Assembly (NCBI RefSeq): GCF_914768025.1
Contig: NZ_CAJZCE010000004.1
Coordinates: 124,001-188,000 of the forward strand
Reading direction: 5' to 3'
Source of the DNA: Snodgrassella gandavensis
GTDB lineage: Bacteria > Pseudomonadota > Gammaproteobacteria > Burkholderiales > Neisseriaceae
Length of the DNA: 64,000 bases
In this document: positions 48,923 to 58,900 of the stretch, piece after piece
How the letters are laid out: the number at the start of each line of letters is the position of its first letter
Position numbering within the stretch: the first letter of the stretch is position 1
Program-made: the position numbers and the translations under genes
Notes under the pieces: model-generated
What the model saw: only the letters and a program-made list of their open reading frames with translations
Database searches by the model: none
What the model was told of the DNA's origin: nothing

Positions 48923-50107
48923 TTAACAGCGTTCCAGAATAACAGTCGTACCCTGTCCGCCACCAATACATAATGTTGCCAGTCCCAGTTGTTTATCACG
49001 ATGAAGCATGGAATGAAGCAGGGTAACCAGAATACGTGCGCCGCTAGCACCAATAGGATGGCCGAGGGCAATGGCACCGCCATGAATATTGGTTTTATCC
49101 ATATCAAAATTCAGTTCGCGCCCAACACCGAGAAATTGAGCAGCAAAAGCCTCATTTGCTTCAATTAAATCAATATCAGACAATTCCAGTGCTGCTTTTT
49201 GTAGAGCCAGTCGGGTTGCTGGTACCGGCCCCAGTCCCATTACGCTCGGATCTACACCACCTGAAGCATAGCTGCGAATATACGCCAGTGGTTTTAAGCC
49301 TAACTCTTTGGCTCTGGTTTCTGACATCAGTACTATGGCTGCTGCACCATCATTAATGCCTGAAGAATTACCGGCTGTGACTGTGCCATCTTTTTTAAAG
49401 GCAGGTCGGAGTTTGGCCAGACCGGCCAGACTGGTATCTGCTTTGGGGTATTCGTCCTGTTTAAAGATAATATCGCCCTTACGTGAACTGATGGTCACCG
49501 GCACAATTTCTTCGATGAATTCGCCATTATTAATGGCCTGAGTGGCAAGCTGCTGGGAACGCAGTGCCAGCTCATCCTGTTCCTGCCGGCTGATAGCATA
49601 CTGTTCGGCAATATTTTCCGCCGTAATTCCCATATGATAATGATTGGTGGCACAGGTTAAACCATCATTCACCATTGTGTCATATAGTTCCGCATTCCCC
49701 ATTTTCAGCCCCCATCGTGCTTTGCTGCCAAGCAGATAGGGAGCCTGAGACATGTTTTCCATTCCACCGGCCACAACAATATCATTGTCGCCAGTTAAAA
49801 TGCTTTGTGTGGCCAGTACAACCGATTTAAGGCCACTACCACATACCTTATTAACGGTAAATGCGGGTACTGTACTGGGAATACCTGCACCCAGTGCAGC
49901 CTGACGGGCAGGGTTTTGCCCCAGTCCGGCCTGTAGCACATTACCCATAATAACTTCATTCACCAAACCGGCATCAATCGCAGCACGTTTCAATGCTTCA
50001 TCAATAACGGTTTTGCCTAAATCAAGCGCACTCACCGTGGCAAGTGCACCATTAAAACTGCCGATGGCTGTGCGGGCAGCACTAACTATTACGGTTTTTG
50101 TCATCAT
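48923..50107 (-). CDS. atoB: Acetyl-CoA acetyltransferase (thiolase II)
   Basis: 394 residues. Cleaves acetoacetyl-CoA with CoA to two acetyl-CoA, the last step of acetoacetate use. The nucleophile Cys is in [11 protein letters not shown] (about residue 88), and the C-terminal catalytic residues are in [14 protein letters not shown] (His) and LCIGGGQG (Cys). The start is one of two adjacent ATG codons (50107 and 50104) behind AAGGG; a GTG at 50113 also opens the frame. It is the fourth gene of the atoDAEB operon. Confidence 0.94.
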   Translation of the reverse strand: MMTKTVIVSAARTAIGSFNGALATVSALDLGKTVIDEALKRAAIDAGLVNEVIMGNVLQAGLGQNPARQAALGAGIPSTVPAFTVNKVCGSGLKSVVLATQSILTGDNDIVVAGGMENMSQAPYLLGSKARWGLKMGNAELYDTMVNDGLTCATNHYHMGITAENIAEQYAISRQEQDELALRSQQLATQAINNGEFIEEIVPVTISSRKGDIIFKQDEYPKADTSLAGLAKLRPAFKKDGTVTAGNSSGINDGAAAIVLMSETRAKELGLKPLAYIRSYASGGVDPSVMGLGPVPATRLALQKAALELSDIDLIEANEAFAAQFLGVGRELNFDMDKTNIHGGAIALGHPIGASGARILVTLLHSMLHRDKQLGLATLCIGGGQGTTVILERC

Positions 50108-50122
50108 AAACACCCTTTTTAT

Positions 50123-51469
50123 TTAGAAAAAGTACAAGCCAATCAGGAATATGGGCGTAGTGAAAATTAATGCCGTCATGCAGTAACCCATAATGTCCCG
50201 CACCCCGAGTCCGGCAATTGCCAGTGCAGGTAATGCCCAGAATGGCTGCAACATATTCATCCACTGCTCGCCATAGGCAATTGCCATCGTGGATTTACCT
50301 AAATCAGCCCCCAGAGCCTGCGCAGCAGGAATGACAAATGGCCCTTGAATAACCCAGTGACCGCCACCTGAAGGTACGGCAAAGTTGATAATGCCGGAGC
50401 TGAAGAATGTCCAGATAGGGAAGGTATCCTTGCTGGCAATATTGATAAAGAATTCAGTAATCAGACCGCCCAGACCGGAATGTTCCATCATCAATTGAAT
50501 GCCCGCATAAAACGGGAACTGAATAACAATACCGGCTGTGCTTCTGGCTGCATTGGATACCGCACGCATATAGGCCATAGGCGTACGGTGCAATAAAACA
50601 CCAGCAGTCAGGAAAATCAGATTAACGGTATTAATTGTGATATTAAAACCACTGTGATGGAAGTAAATCAGCAGATAACTGATACCCAGTGTACCTACCA
50701 GTAAAGAGAGCAGTTTGCTTTCTTCCAGCTTTTCAGCTACGGTGGCCGTTTTCCGGTCAAGTTTACGTTGAAAATCAGGTTCCGGTGCCAGTAACTCAGG
50801 GTCAACCACATTTACCTTGCCGTCGGTTCTGACCATAAAGCGTACCAGCAGAGGTAAGCAGATAATCAGCATGGTGGTAATAAAAATATTACTGGCAGAA
50901 AACATTGTTTGTGAAATCGGCACAATACCCTGTGGATTGGACTCAGTAACCATAAGGTGTGCAACCGGATTGCCGGGAGTTGCCGCCATTAAAGGCATTG
51001 AACCGGACAAACCACCACCCCATGTCATAAAGGCAATATAAGCGCAGGCAATCAGCAAGCCATAATCAACATTCTTAACCTGTCGGGCGACTTCCTTGGC
51101 CAGCATCGCGCCTACAACCAGCCCGAAGCCCCAGTTTAGAATACAGGCAATGCAACCCACAAAAGTTACCAGCATCGCTGCCTGAGTAGGAGTTTTGGCC
51201 AGTGAGGCAATAGAAACCAAAACAGATTTAACTGGTGGTGAGCTGGCTAAAGCATGGCCGGTAACCACAATCAGCGCCATCTGCATGCCAAAGGCCAATA
51301 AGTTCCAGAAGCCATCCCCCCACATTTTTACCAGACCGAGCGGTTGGGAATCGGTTAAACCCCAGGCCATAAAAAAAATGATAAAGGTAAGCAGTAAAGC
51401 AAAAATCAAAGGATCGGGCAGGTATTTACTCACCAGATTGGTAGTATGTCTGGATAAACGTGAAATCAT
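50123..51469 (-). CDS. atoE: Short-chain fatty acid transporter AtoE
   Basis: 448 residues, an integral inner-membrane protein with about a dozen hydrophobic segments. Family blocks include NWGFGLVVGAMLAKEVAR, FMTWGGGLSGSMPLMAATPGNP and FAVPSGGGHWVIQGPF. AtoE imports short-chain fatty acids such as butyrate, and probably acetoacetate. Its start overlaps the end of atoA by four bases (ATGA), which indicates coupled translation. Confidence 0.93.
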   Translation of the reverse strand: MISRLSRHTTNLVSKYLPDPLIFALLLTFIIFFMAWGLTDSQPLGLVKMWGDGFWNLLAFGMQMALIVVTGHALASSPPVKSVLVSIASLAKTPTQAAMLVTFVGCIACILNWGFGLVVGAMLAKEVARQVKNVDYGLLIACAYIAFMTWGGGLSGSMPLMAATPGNPVAHLMVTESNPQGIVPISQTMFSASNIFITTMLIICLPLLVRFMVRTDGKVNVVDPELLAPEPDFQRKLDRKTATVAEKLEESKLLSLLVGTLGISYLLIYFHHSGFNITINTVNLIFLTAGVLLHRTPMAYMRAVSNAARSTAGIVIQFPFYAGIQLMMEHSGLGGLITEFFINIASKDTFPIWTFFSSGIINFAVPSGGGHWVIQGPFVIPAAQALGADLGKSTMAIAYGEQWMNMLQPFWALPALAIAGLGVRDIMGYCMTALIFTTPIFLIGLYFF

Positions 51470-52131
51470 AAAGCCTGTGCCCCTGTAGCAATGGACATCG
51501 TTTGCAGATCATCCGCGACAATAAATTCTGCTGTGGTATGCGCTTTCACTGTATCAATATCTACTCCTTCAGCCGTTTCAATCAGATACAGTTGCCCATT
51601 TCTGAATTCAAATACTGCCAGCTCAGTAATAATCATGCTCACCTTGCCTTTGGCCGTAAGCGGTAAACTGCATTCAGGCAGGATTTTAGGTTCGCCGGTT
51701 TTAGTGCAATGTTCCATGGCAATAATTACCTTTTTTGCCCCAGTAACCAGATCCATTGCGCCGCCCATGCCCGGTATCATTTTGCCCGGTACCATCCAGT
51801 TTGCCAGATTGGCATGCTGATCAACTTCCAGTCCCCCGAGTACGCAGGCATCCACATGCCCGCCCCGAATCAGCGCAAAAGAAAATGCACTATCAAACAT
51901 GGCTGCGCCGGGAACAACACCACAGGGCTGTCCACCCGCATTGACAATATTGGGTTCGTCCACGGTTTTCGGCCCTAGTCCGAGAAAGCCATTTTCTGAT
52001 TGCAGAGTAATATTGATACCTTCTGGTAAATAGTTAACTACCTGTGTTGGCAAACCAATCCCCAGATTAACAACATCACCATCACGCAGTTCCTGAGCAA
52101 CACGGCGAGCAATTAATTCTTTTTTATCCAT
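51466..52131 (-). CDS. atoA: Acetoacetate CoA-transferase subunit beta
   Basis: 221 residues. With AtoD it moves CoA from acetyl-CoA to acetoacetate or short-chain acids. The catalytic Glu is in TLQSENGFLGLGP near residue 46, and VNLGIGLPTQVVNYLP and NAGGQPCGVVPGA are family motifs. It lies 11 bases after atoD and overlaps atoE. Confidence 0.95.
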   Translation of the reverse strand: MDKKELIARRVAQELRDGDVVNLGIGLPTQVVNYLPEGINITLQSENGFLGLGPKTVDEPNIVNAGGQPCGVVPGAAMFDSAFSFALIRGGHVDACVLGGLEVDQHANLANWMVPGKMIPGMGGAMDLVTGAKKVIIAMEHCTKTGEPKILPECSLPLTAKGKVSMIITELAVFEFRNGQLYLIETAEGVDIDTVKAHTTAEFIVADDLQTMSIATGAQAL

Positions 52132-52142
52132 TGTCTTTTTCC

Positions 52143-52802
52143 TTAATCGTTAGTGCTAACCATAAAATCAATTAATGCTGCTGGTGTCATCACGGCATCA
52201 GGATGAATTTGACCAACTTTTACCAGCTCATTAACCTGAGCAATCACGGTATCGGCAGCGGTAGCAATCAGAGGATTGAAATTACGTGCGGCATATTGAT
52301 AAATCAGGTTACCGTTATAATCAGCCTGATGAGCATGGATGATGGCTAAATCAGCCCGCAGCGGCAGCTCAAGTAAATATTCACGACCATTAACTGATAA
52401 AATTTGCTTGCCATCAGCAACAATCGTACCGACGCCGGTAGGTGTTAAAACACCACCCAATCCGGCACCGCCGCAGCGGATGCGTTCAGCCAGCGTACCT
52501 TGAGGTACCAGCTCAACTTCAATCTCTCCGGCAATCATTTTTCTGCCTGTTTCACGATTGGTGCCAATATGGGAAGTAATTACTTTCTTCACTTGATTAT
52601 TGGTAATTAGTGGGCCAACACCAGTATCAACAAAGGCTGTATCGTTACCGATAAGCGTTATGTCTTTAATACCTGATTCCAGAATCGCATTGACAATCTT
52701 TGACGGCGTACCACACCCCATAAAACCGCCAAACATAATCGTCATACCGTCTTTAAGGAAATCCCGGATTTTATCGGTAGTGATTAATTTTTTTTGCATC
52801 AA
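52143..52802 (-). CDS. atoD: Acetoacetate CoA-transferase subunit alpha
   Basis: 219 residues. First gene of the ato operon. The N-terminal [23 protein letters not shown] is the CoA-binding region of class I CoA-transferase alpha subunits, with [23 protein letters not shown] and [10 protein letters not shown] downstream. AAGGAG lies six bases before the ATG. A sigma-54-type promoter sits about 60 bases upstream. Confidence 0.95.
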   Translation of the reverse strand: MMQKKLITTDKIRDFLKDGMTIMFGGFMGCGTPSKIVNAILESGIKDITLIGNDTAFVDTGVGPLITNNQVKKVITSHIGTNRETGRKMIAGEIEVELVPQGTLAERIRCGGAGLGGVLTPTGVGTIVADGKQILSVNGREYLLELPLRADLAIIHAHQADYNGNLIYQYAARNFNPLIATAADTVIAQVNELVKVGQIHPDAVMTPAALIDFMVSTND

Positions 52803-52860
52803 CGACTCCTTGTTACATGTTAGACATTTATCTTTGCTTAAAAGCAGGCTGCTTTACTAT

Positions 52861-52876
52861 TGCAATTCATGTACCA
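52861..52876 (-). promoter_or_regulatory. Sigma-54 (-24/-12) promoter of atoDAEB
   Basis: On the minus strand: TGGTAC, five bases, TTGCA. This gives GG and GC at the invariant positions and differs from the TGGCAC-N5-TTGCA consensus by one base. It points into atoD, whose encoded system includes the sigma-54 activator AtoC. Confidence 0.82.
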
Positions 52877-52959
52877 GTTTGGCGTCATAAAGTTAAAAAT
52901 ATAATATATTGATTTTTAAATATAAATTTATTTTGTTAAATAGATTTATGCTGTAAGCA

Positions 52960-52998
52960 GTGCAGAAATCTGCACTTGAGCGCAAAAAAAATTGCATA
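52960..52998 (-). promoter_or_regulatory. Candidate AtoC enhancer site (double palindrome)
   Basis: GTGCAGA-AA-TCTGCAC (52960-52975) is a perfect 7-base palindrome, followed two bases later by GAGCGCAAAAAAAATTGCATA (split here as GAGCGCAA and TTGCATA ends). The paired arrangement and the words TGCAGAAAT and GCGCAAA resemble the E. coli AtoC site as I recall it. It lies about 85 bases upstream of the -24 element. Confidence 0.7.
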
Positions 52999-53124
52999 AA
53001 GAAAACAAGATAATACTCATTAATCATTGGTGAATAAGTGCGGTAGCCATAGCCCGCCACGCTTAGAAGCAAAATAAATAGTTTTGCCGTCTGAGCTGTA
53101 TCGGCTATTAATCATTTTTTATAG

Positions 53125-53304
53125 TTATTAAAAAGCATTGCTGTTAATCTGGATAAACCCATCCAGTATGCATTTGAGGTTAATGAATCAAGTAGTATGG
53201 TTCCAGATTGGTGGCAAGCTGGAACAACAGCAGAAGCAGATAATGAGGCAAATACGATATATCCAGCCGTGCAATTAATAAAGCAAAGCAATAATTGCAA
53301 TTAA
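53125..53304 (+). pseudogene. Possible C-terminal gene remnant
   Basis: A 59-codon frame without a usual start codon, opening after an in-frame TAG, whose translation has ordinary protein composition (for example NLDKPIQYAFEVNESSSM and DWWQAGTTAEAD) and ends QSNNCN. I do not recognise the family. It may be the tail of a gene lost near the tRNA cluster, or chance. Confidence 0.3.
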
Positions 53305-53371
53305 ATATCTATAACTACCAAATATTTGCATTATTTATGGCCTGTTTTAGGGTAGAAGTAGCCAAAAATGC

Positions 53372-53400
53372 TTGACGAGTTTAATAATGCTCCCTATAAT
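53372..53400 (+). promoter_or_regulatory. Promoter of the tRNA-Asn/tRNA-Lys operon
   Basis: TTGACG (53372-53377), a 17-base spacer, then TATAAT (53395-53400), followed by a GC-rich GCGC discriminator of the kind seen at stable RNA promoters under stringent control. Confidence 0.85.
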
Positions 53401-53412
53401 GCGCTCTTCCTT

Positions 53413-53488
53413 TCCCTGATAGCTCAGTCGGTAGAGCGACGGACTGTTAATCCGCAGGTCCCAGGTTCGAGCCCTGGTCGGGGAGCCA
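53413..53488 (+). tRNA. tRNA-Asn (anticodon GTT)
   Basis: 76 bases with encoded CCA. The anticodon arm CGGACTGTTAATCCG carries GTT, and the T arm contains GGTTCGAGCCC. It is the first gene of a two-tRNA unit. Confidence 0.97.
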
Positions 53489-53490
53489 AA

Positions 53491-53566
53491 GGGTCGTTAG
53501 CTCAGTCGGTAGAGCAGCGGACTTTTAATCCGTTGGTCGAGCGTTCGAATCGCTCACGACCCACCA
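53491..53566 (+). tRNA. tRNA-Lys (anticodon TTT)
   Basis: 76 bases with encoded CCA. The acceptor arm GGGTCGT pairs with ACGACCC, and the anticodon arm CGGACTTTTAATCCG carries TTT. It starts two bases after tRNA-Asn and is cotranscribed. The tRNA pair borders the accessory region to its right. Confidence 0.97.
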
Positions 53567-53596
53567 AAAACCCTTACTTAACGGTAAGGTGAATTA

Positions 53597-53622
53597 AACC
53601 TCACGCTGATGAGGTTTTTTTG
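53597..53622 (+). terminator. Terminator of the tRNA pair
   Basis: AACCTCA (53597-53603) pairs with TGAGGTT (53610-53616), followed by a T run. Confidence 0.88.
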
Positions 53623-53690
53623 TATCTACACAAACCTTAATTAATCTGGTTGTTTGTTCATTATCATAATTTGTGAGCTAATCAGAATGA

Positions 53691-54236
53691 TTAGATTAGG
53701 CTGGTTCCTAAAGTATTTTGAAAATGCTTTAAAGCCCAGTTGTGTCCTGTAGCATCAAAGCTGGCAACGGTATGTTGATGGCTGACTATTTTATAATTAA
53801 GGTTATAAGCATCAACTGCGGTATGTAAAATACAAATGTCTGTACATACTCCAGTTATATGTATTTGTGTGATGTTTCTTTCACGCAGGCGTAAATCCAG
53901 ATCAGTACCACTGAATGCTGAATAATGACGCTTGTTTAATCAGTAAACTTGCGGATTAAATTGGTTTATTGTGTACAGCTGCTTCAATGAACTATATAAA
54001 TCCTGCCCCTCTGTGCCGATGATGTTGTGTGATGGAAATAATTTATTTTCTGGATGATACCGATCATCTGGTTGATGGGCATCAATGGCAATTACCACAA
54101 AATTGCCTTGCTCAATAAATGTTCTGGCCACATTCACTATTTCTTCTTCAATTGATTGTCCCGCCAATCCGGTTGTTAGCGCGCCATCTGTGGCGATAAA
54201 GGCATTGGTGCAATCAATTGAAATTAGTGCTTTCAT
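53691..54236 (-). pseudogene. Isochorismatase/nicotinamidase-family gene with in-frame TGA
   Basis: Translated from 54236, the frame gives MKALISIDCTNAF (catalytic Asp), then VIAIDAHQPDDRYHPE, a metal-binding region, and reaches a TGA at 53940-53942. The same frame continues without any other stop for 82 codons and carries the rest of the family. This part includes NKRHYSAFSGTDLDLRLRER with the catalytic Lys, HITGVCTDICILHTA with the nucleophile Cys, and a normal end at 53691. Read through, it is about 181 codons, the usual size for nicotinamidase-like hydrolases. The short product lacks Lys and Cys and cannot be active. No frameshift is present, only one stop codon. Confidence 0.85.
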
Positions 54237-54597
54237 ATGTCATTTTGTTCTTGTTAGTCTGTATTTTTCAGTATTACTATTGTACCTATTTAGTATTTAG
54301 TTATTGTATTGAGTAGATGTACTTTGAACGATTTCAAAATTAAAAGCATTTTCGATTTAGCGAATAGGCCAATTTGAGGCGTGAAGAGTAATAGTTGTCT
54401 ATCAATAAATATGGCTAAGGTTTTAAGTAATATTTATAATAAAATAAAATTTTTAAATAAAAATTTGGGAATGCTGTTCTGTTGGCCGATTGTTTGAATA
54501 GTTTACGGACTATCAAAATCTTTTTAGGAAAAATAAGAAAGCTAGGAAATCATATAAATTTATCCTGTTTTTTAGCTTTTATTAGTATGATAAATAA
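54237..54597. other. Intergenic region between the nicotinamidase-like gene and jetD
   Basis: About 360 AT-rich bases with no recognisable gene and no strong terminator for the Jet operon. Confidence 0.5.
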
Positions 54598-55788
54598 TTA
54601 TAAAAGCCAATCTTGTAATTTGGTAAGAATATAATCATTTGGTAAACGTTCTTGTTCTAGGCGATTGTCATCGTATTTCCCGGATTGTAGTATAGTAAAC
54701 AGTTTTTTTTCTGCTGGATTCAGGTGAGTTGGAATATCATAATAAGATTCCAATTCTTTTGTCATGTAATAGTGATGTCTAGATAATGTTTCTTCATCCA
54801 TCATCAATGTATGAATATGCGGGCAAAGCATTTTAGCCTGGCTCAATATTTTTAATCCCCAGCTATCAATATCTCCCCAGTATCCTACTTTTTTTTGTCT
54901 TAACCATGGTGCAGAAAGCCAGCTAACATTGTTGCCTCCACCAAAAACGGCAATGCTATCTGGTAGTTGGGGTAATGCTAAACCTGACTGAATATTTTCG
55001 ACTACTAAAATGTTATTAGCAGGTAGTTCATATTTCATCAGTGTATGTTGATCCATTTGTAAGATGGGTAGTTCAGCTAAAGCACTTTGTGCTTTTTTGC
55101 ATAATGGTTTGACCATTAGCCAGCCTTTAGGGTTCTCTAGGCATCCGAGCCAGTTAAGCAAACCACCTGTTTTTGTGATTGCGTCATTATGCAAAACATC
55201 AAGTAAAGCACTGATTAATATTGTGTTATTTTCCAAAAATTTGGTATCAATTCCATGTAAAGGTAGGGAACGCAGATATGAGCCAGTACCCATGCCTGGA
55301 TATAGCTGTTTTAATATATTAATGATATTATCCGATTGTTGGACAGTTAGCTGTTGAACAATGGATAAATGGTCAATTAAAACTGGGTAAAAGCGTTTCT
55401 CAAATTCTATTAATGGTTGTATTACTTTCTCCCATTTGTGGACTTCTTGTTGTACCTCTGAACCTAAAAATTCAAATAGTTCGGTTCGATTTTTAAGTAT
55501 TAGCTTGGTAGGTATGCGTTGTTGACAGACCTTATTTAATGTTTTTTTTTGCCAGTTTATCCATTGTTGTTGTGGGTATTTGTCCCATTGATTAATGAAA
55601 TTTTTAAAATGCATCATGTTATCAAGTACCTGATTACCTGATGGTGGCAGCAAGGAAATTTCAATTGGAAACTGACGCTGATTCAGTAAGCGCTCTTTGA
55701 GATGCTTTGGGTGATCCCATTCCCGTTTTTTGATTTGTGTGTAAACTTCCGCTGGAAGTTTACCCCATTTGGGGCTTAATTCTGTCAT
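54598..55788 (-). CDS. jetD: Wadjet protein JetD, Toprim/topoisomerase VI-like nuclease subunit
   Basis: 396 residues. The N-terminal part corresponds to the DUF3322 region (WGKLPAEVYTQIKKREWDHP), the C-terminal part to DUF2220, a Toprim fold like the A subunit of topoisomerase VI. Candidate metal-binding residues are Glu264 in VVENIQSG and Asp306/Asp308 in GDIDSWGL. In characterised Wadjet systems JetD cuts plasmid DNA after the JetABC motor has extruded it. It is the last gene of the set, 169 bases after jetC. That gap may hold a separate promoter. Confidence 0.9.
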   Translation of the reverse strand: MTELSPKWGKLPAEVYTQIKKREWDHPKHLKERLLNQRQFPIEISLLPPSGNQVLDNMMHFKNFINQWDKYPQQQWINWQKKTLNKVCQQRIPTKLILKNRTELFEFLGSEVQQEVHKWEKVIQPLIEFEKRFYPVLIDHLSIVQQLTVQQSDNIINILKQLYPGMGTGSYLRSLPLHGIDTKFLENNTILISALLDVLHNDAITKTGGLLNWLGCLENPKGWLMVKPLCKKAQSALAELPILQMDQHTLMKYELPANNILVVENIQSGLALPQLPDSIAVFGGGNNVSWLSAPWLRQKKVGYWGDIDSWGLKILSQAKMLCPHIHTLMMDEETLSRHHYYMTKELESYYDIPTHLNPAEKKLFTILQSGKYDDNRLEQERLPNDYILTKLQDWLL

Positions 55789-55957
55789 ATTCTGATTGTC
55801 TCTAGGTATGTTCAGATGCGGTTAATATTGCTGTAATTCACTTTAAAATTTATAGTGTAATGGATCATATTCATACCTGCGGTGTTTTGTTTGTTAGGTT
55901 TTCCATGAATTCGGTTTTCTATGTTGAGCATTCGGGCACGTCATAAGAAATATGAAG

Positions 55958-58900
55958 TTAAGTATATTTGATTGGGGTAAGTTCAATTCCTAATGATTGG
56001 ACTTGTTTGATAATTTCAGGATTTTTTATTTGTGCTAGTTGTGTATCTATCTCTTCCCAAGTTACTTCGCATAAATGACTTTCATGAGTTTGCTGGTTAC
56101 GCTCGGCAATGAGCAGGGAGTGTGCTGTTTCGCGTGCTAGGTTAAGGTTTTTATAAGGTGTAATCAAATTGATATGGATATGCAATGCTTTAAAAACATT
56201 TAAAACTCGACGGCTGACTGTTTCTGCGGTATTGGAAAATGCTTCGTCTAAAAATACTGTGCAGTAAACAGGTTTATCATGCCCATCTGGTGTTAGTGCA
56301 TAGGCTAGGCTGGCTGCGACAATGGTGCCGGCAAACGATTCTTTTTCACCACCCGATTTACCACTGGATGATTCCAGTACATCTATAACAGCTGCGGTTT
56401 CATTATCTAGTTCTTCTGCAAAAAATGACATCTGATAACGTGGATCAAGTAAGCGCAAGCTTTCTAATGTGTTTGCTGAGGCTGTATTGCTGGCTTTATC
56501 CAGCAGTGAGATTATTTTTTTTAATGTATTAAATTGATATTCATGGTCATCACTATTAAAACTACTTAGAGCCTTCTTAAGTGTCTCTGAAAATTCTATT
56601 ACATTGGAATGTTTATCATTTTTGGTATTTAATTTAAGATATGTATTCTTTCTGAATTCGGTACGTTTTAATACGGTATTAATAACCTGAATACGTTCTT
56701 TTATTTCATTTTTTTCTGCATCTAACTGTTGCTGGATTCTGGCCAGTGATTGTGTTGTGTGTTTATTTAAACGTTTTTTAAAACGTTCCTGTAATTGTGG
56801 CAGTCCTTCCTGCTCCAGTTCGAGCAGATGAGTTATATAATCTGCAATACTTGCAATGTCTGTATTCCAATCGTTGGCGATTATAGGCCAGCGAGATTTA
56901 AAATATGACATGACACGAATCAGGTTGTCGCGCGTTTTTTCATTTTCTTGGTTTTTTTCCTTCAATGAATCTTCAATCTGTTTTAGGTAAAAACTTTGTT
57001 TTTTGATTAGTGATGGCAATATGTCATCATTATATTGACCAATACGATGATTTAATAGTTGTCTTACTATGTGTTCAATGCCTTGATCTGCATCATCTTG
57101 TGCGCGCTGAAGTTCTCTTTTTATGTTTTCCAGCTCGTTATTTCTACTCCCTTGTTCCTGATTGAGTTGTAATTCTTGTTCGTGTAATTGTTGTAAGTCT
57201 GTTTTGGCCGTTTCCCAGCGTAATTGTGCTTGGTTTAAATCATTGCCGTTTTGTAATAGTTCAGCTAATTCTTTTTCTATTCTACTGAGTTTAGCTTGCT
57301 GCCTTGGTAGATCAATCTCTTCCCAGCAGTAATCTTGTAATTTTTGCCATAGCTGTTTCTGCTCTCCGATTATGTCTAAATCGTTACGCTTTTGCAGAAC
57401 GATTTGTTCCTGCGCTTCTAATTTTTGTGTCAGTAAGGTTAAGTCCTGTTCTAATATCGCTAGTCGTGCTTTGTTGGAAAAGCCTAGTTGCCAAACTGTT
57501 TGATCATTTATTTTATTCTGATCTTTCTTTTCAAAACGACCCTGTTCCAGATGGATTAAACCTGCCTGTGTGATGGAAAAAGGCGTTTTATCCAGCTCTT
57601 CGGTAGAATCTACACAAGTTAAATCGAAACGCTGCAAATGCTTTTTTAACCAGTCCCGATAAGGATGATCGCGCCAGATTAATTTGTTTAAATAGCCTTC
57701 CGATTTAAATTCGGCTCTTATTTTTTGGTGTTGAAATAATTCTGGTACGACTTGTACTCTGACATGCAAGCCAGTGTGACGGGTGTTTAACCAGCGTGTT
57801 ACTTGTGAGACAACGTTATAAGGAACAATCATGGTAGTTCTGAGCCCACCTAATGCTCTTTCAATGGCTCCTTGCCAATCCCTTTCGCTTTCTTTAACGT
57901 TAATTAATTCGCCAATAAAGCGACATTGTTCGATTGTTAAATTTAGTGATGCAATCATTTCATCGCGGAGCTGTTGAAATTTGAGTGCAATATTGGAATC
58001 TGGTCTTGCCTTAATTCCGGTAATTTGTTCTTGGGTTTGGTTGAGTTGCGCTTGTAAGTTGCTTAATTCGCCACTGACGTGTCCAAATCTATCTTGGGCA
58101 TTTTGGGTATCCTGCTTTAGGTTTTGCAGTTTTTCTGTTGCTAGCTGTTGGTTGTTTTCAAATTGTATTCGAACCAGTTCTGGATTTAACCCTAATGTTT
58201 GGGTTTCCTTCTGATATTTTGATGCCTGTAGATTTACGCGTTCTAATTCAAGTTGTACTTGTTTACGCTGTTTTTTTAGTGGTTCAATGCTCTCGCCACC
58301 AGCGAGAAGATAAGCTGCATGGTAATTTTCGACCTGGCTTTTTAACTCTTGCTCATTTTGATTTAGTTCGTCGAGCTTTTGTTGTAAGTGATCAATTTGT
58401 TTTTGAAGCTGCTGAAGCTCGTTGGTGTAGAGTTGACATTTTAGTTCGCCAAAATAGGCTGTTAATCCGTTTTTTTCCTGTTCAAGGTTATCTGAGATTT
58501 CTAGACAATTATTATATTTCTGATTGAGTTCAGGTAATTTAATCAAATGTCGTTGCTGCTCTTTTGCGTCAAGCAGTTGTGCATGTGTAGTTTCTAAGTC
58601 TGCAAATTCTTTTACAACTTTACGGGCTTCTTCTTTGATTTCGCTTGGTTCAAGTACGAGCTCACGAATCAGGGCTGTTAAGTCGTCGATTTTTTTTAAA
58701 CCTAGGGCTCGGGATAATAGAGCAGGGGTGTTTTTGTTATCCATGTGCAGCAATTTTCGGTAGAGTGCCTGATAGTCAGAAAAATTGTCGTTTGAATAAG
58801 CAATTGTTGCATCATTATTTAATCTCTGTTTCAGTAGGCGTCGTTCACCATCTTTAAAGTGTTCCAGTAATTCTTTAAGCTGAAGGTTGCGATTGGCAAT

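Larger units (their letters stand above)
52803..53124 (-). other. Control region upstream of atoD
   Basis: A 610-base gap runs from here to tRNA-Asn at 53413. This part holds the sigma-54 promoter (52861-52876) and the palindromic candidate AtoC site (52960-52998), separated by about 85 bases of AT-rich DNA where the loop would form. The rest to 53124 shows no gene. Confidence 0.6.

Noticed and set aside
53112..53300. 62-codon minus-strand ORF near the tRNA genes
   Set aside because: It overlaps the more protein-like plus-strand frame and has no ribosome site or family features.
53691..54236. Frameshift as the cause of the short nicotinamidase ORF
   Set aside because: The downstream family motifs are in the same frame as the start; only a TGA codon separates them.
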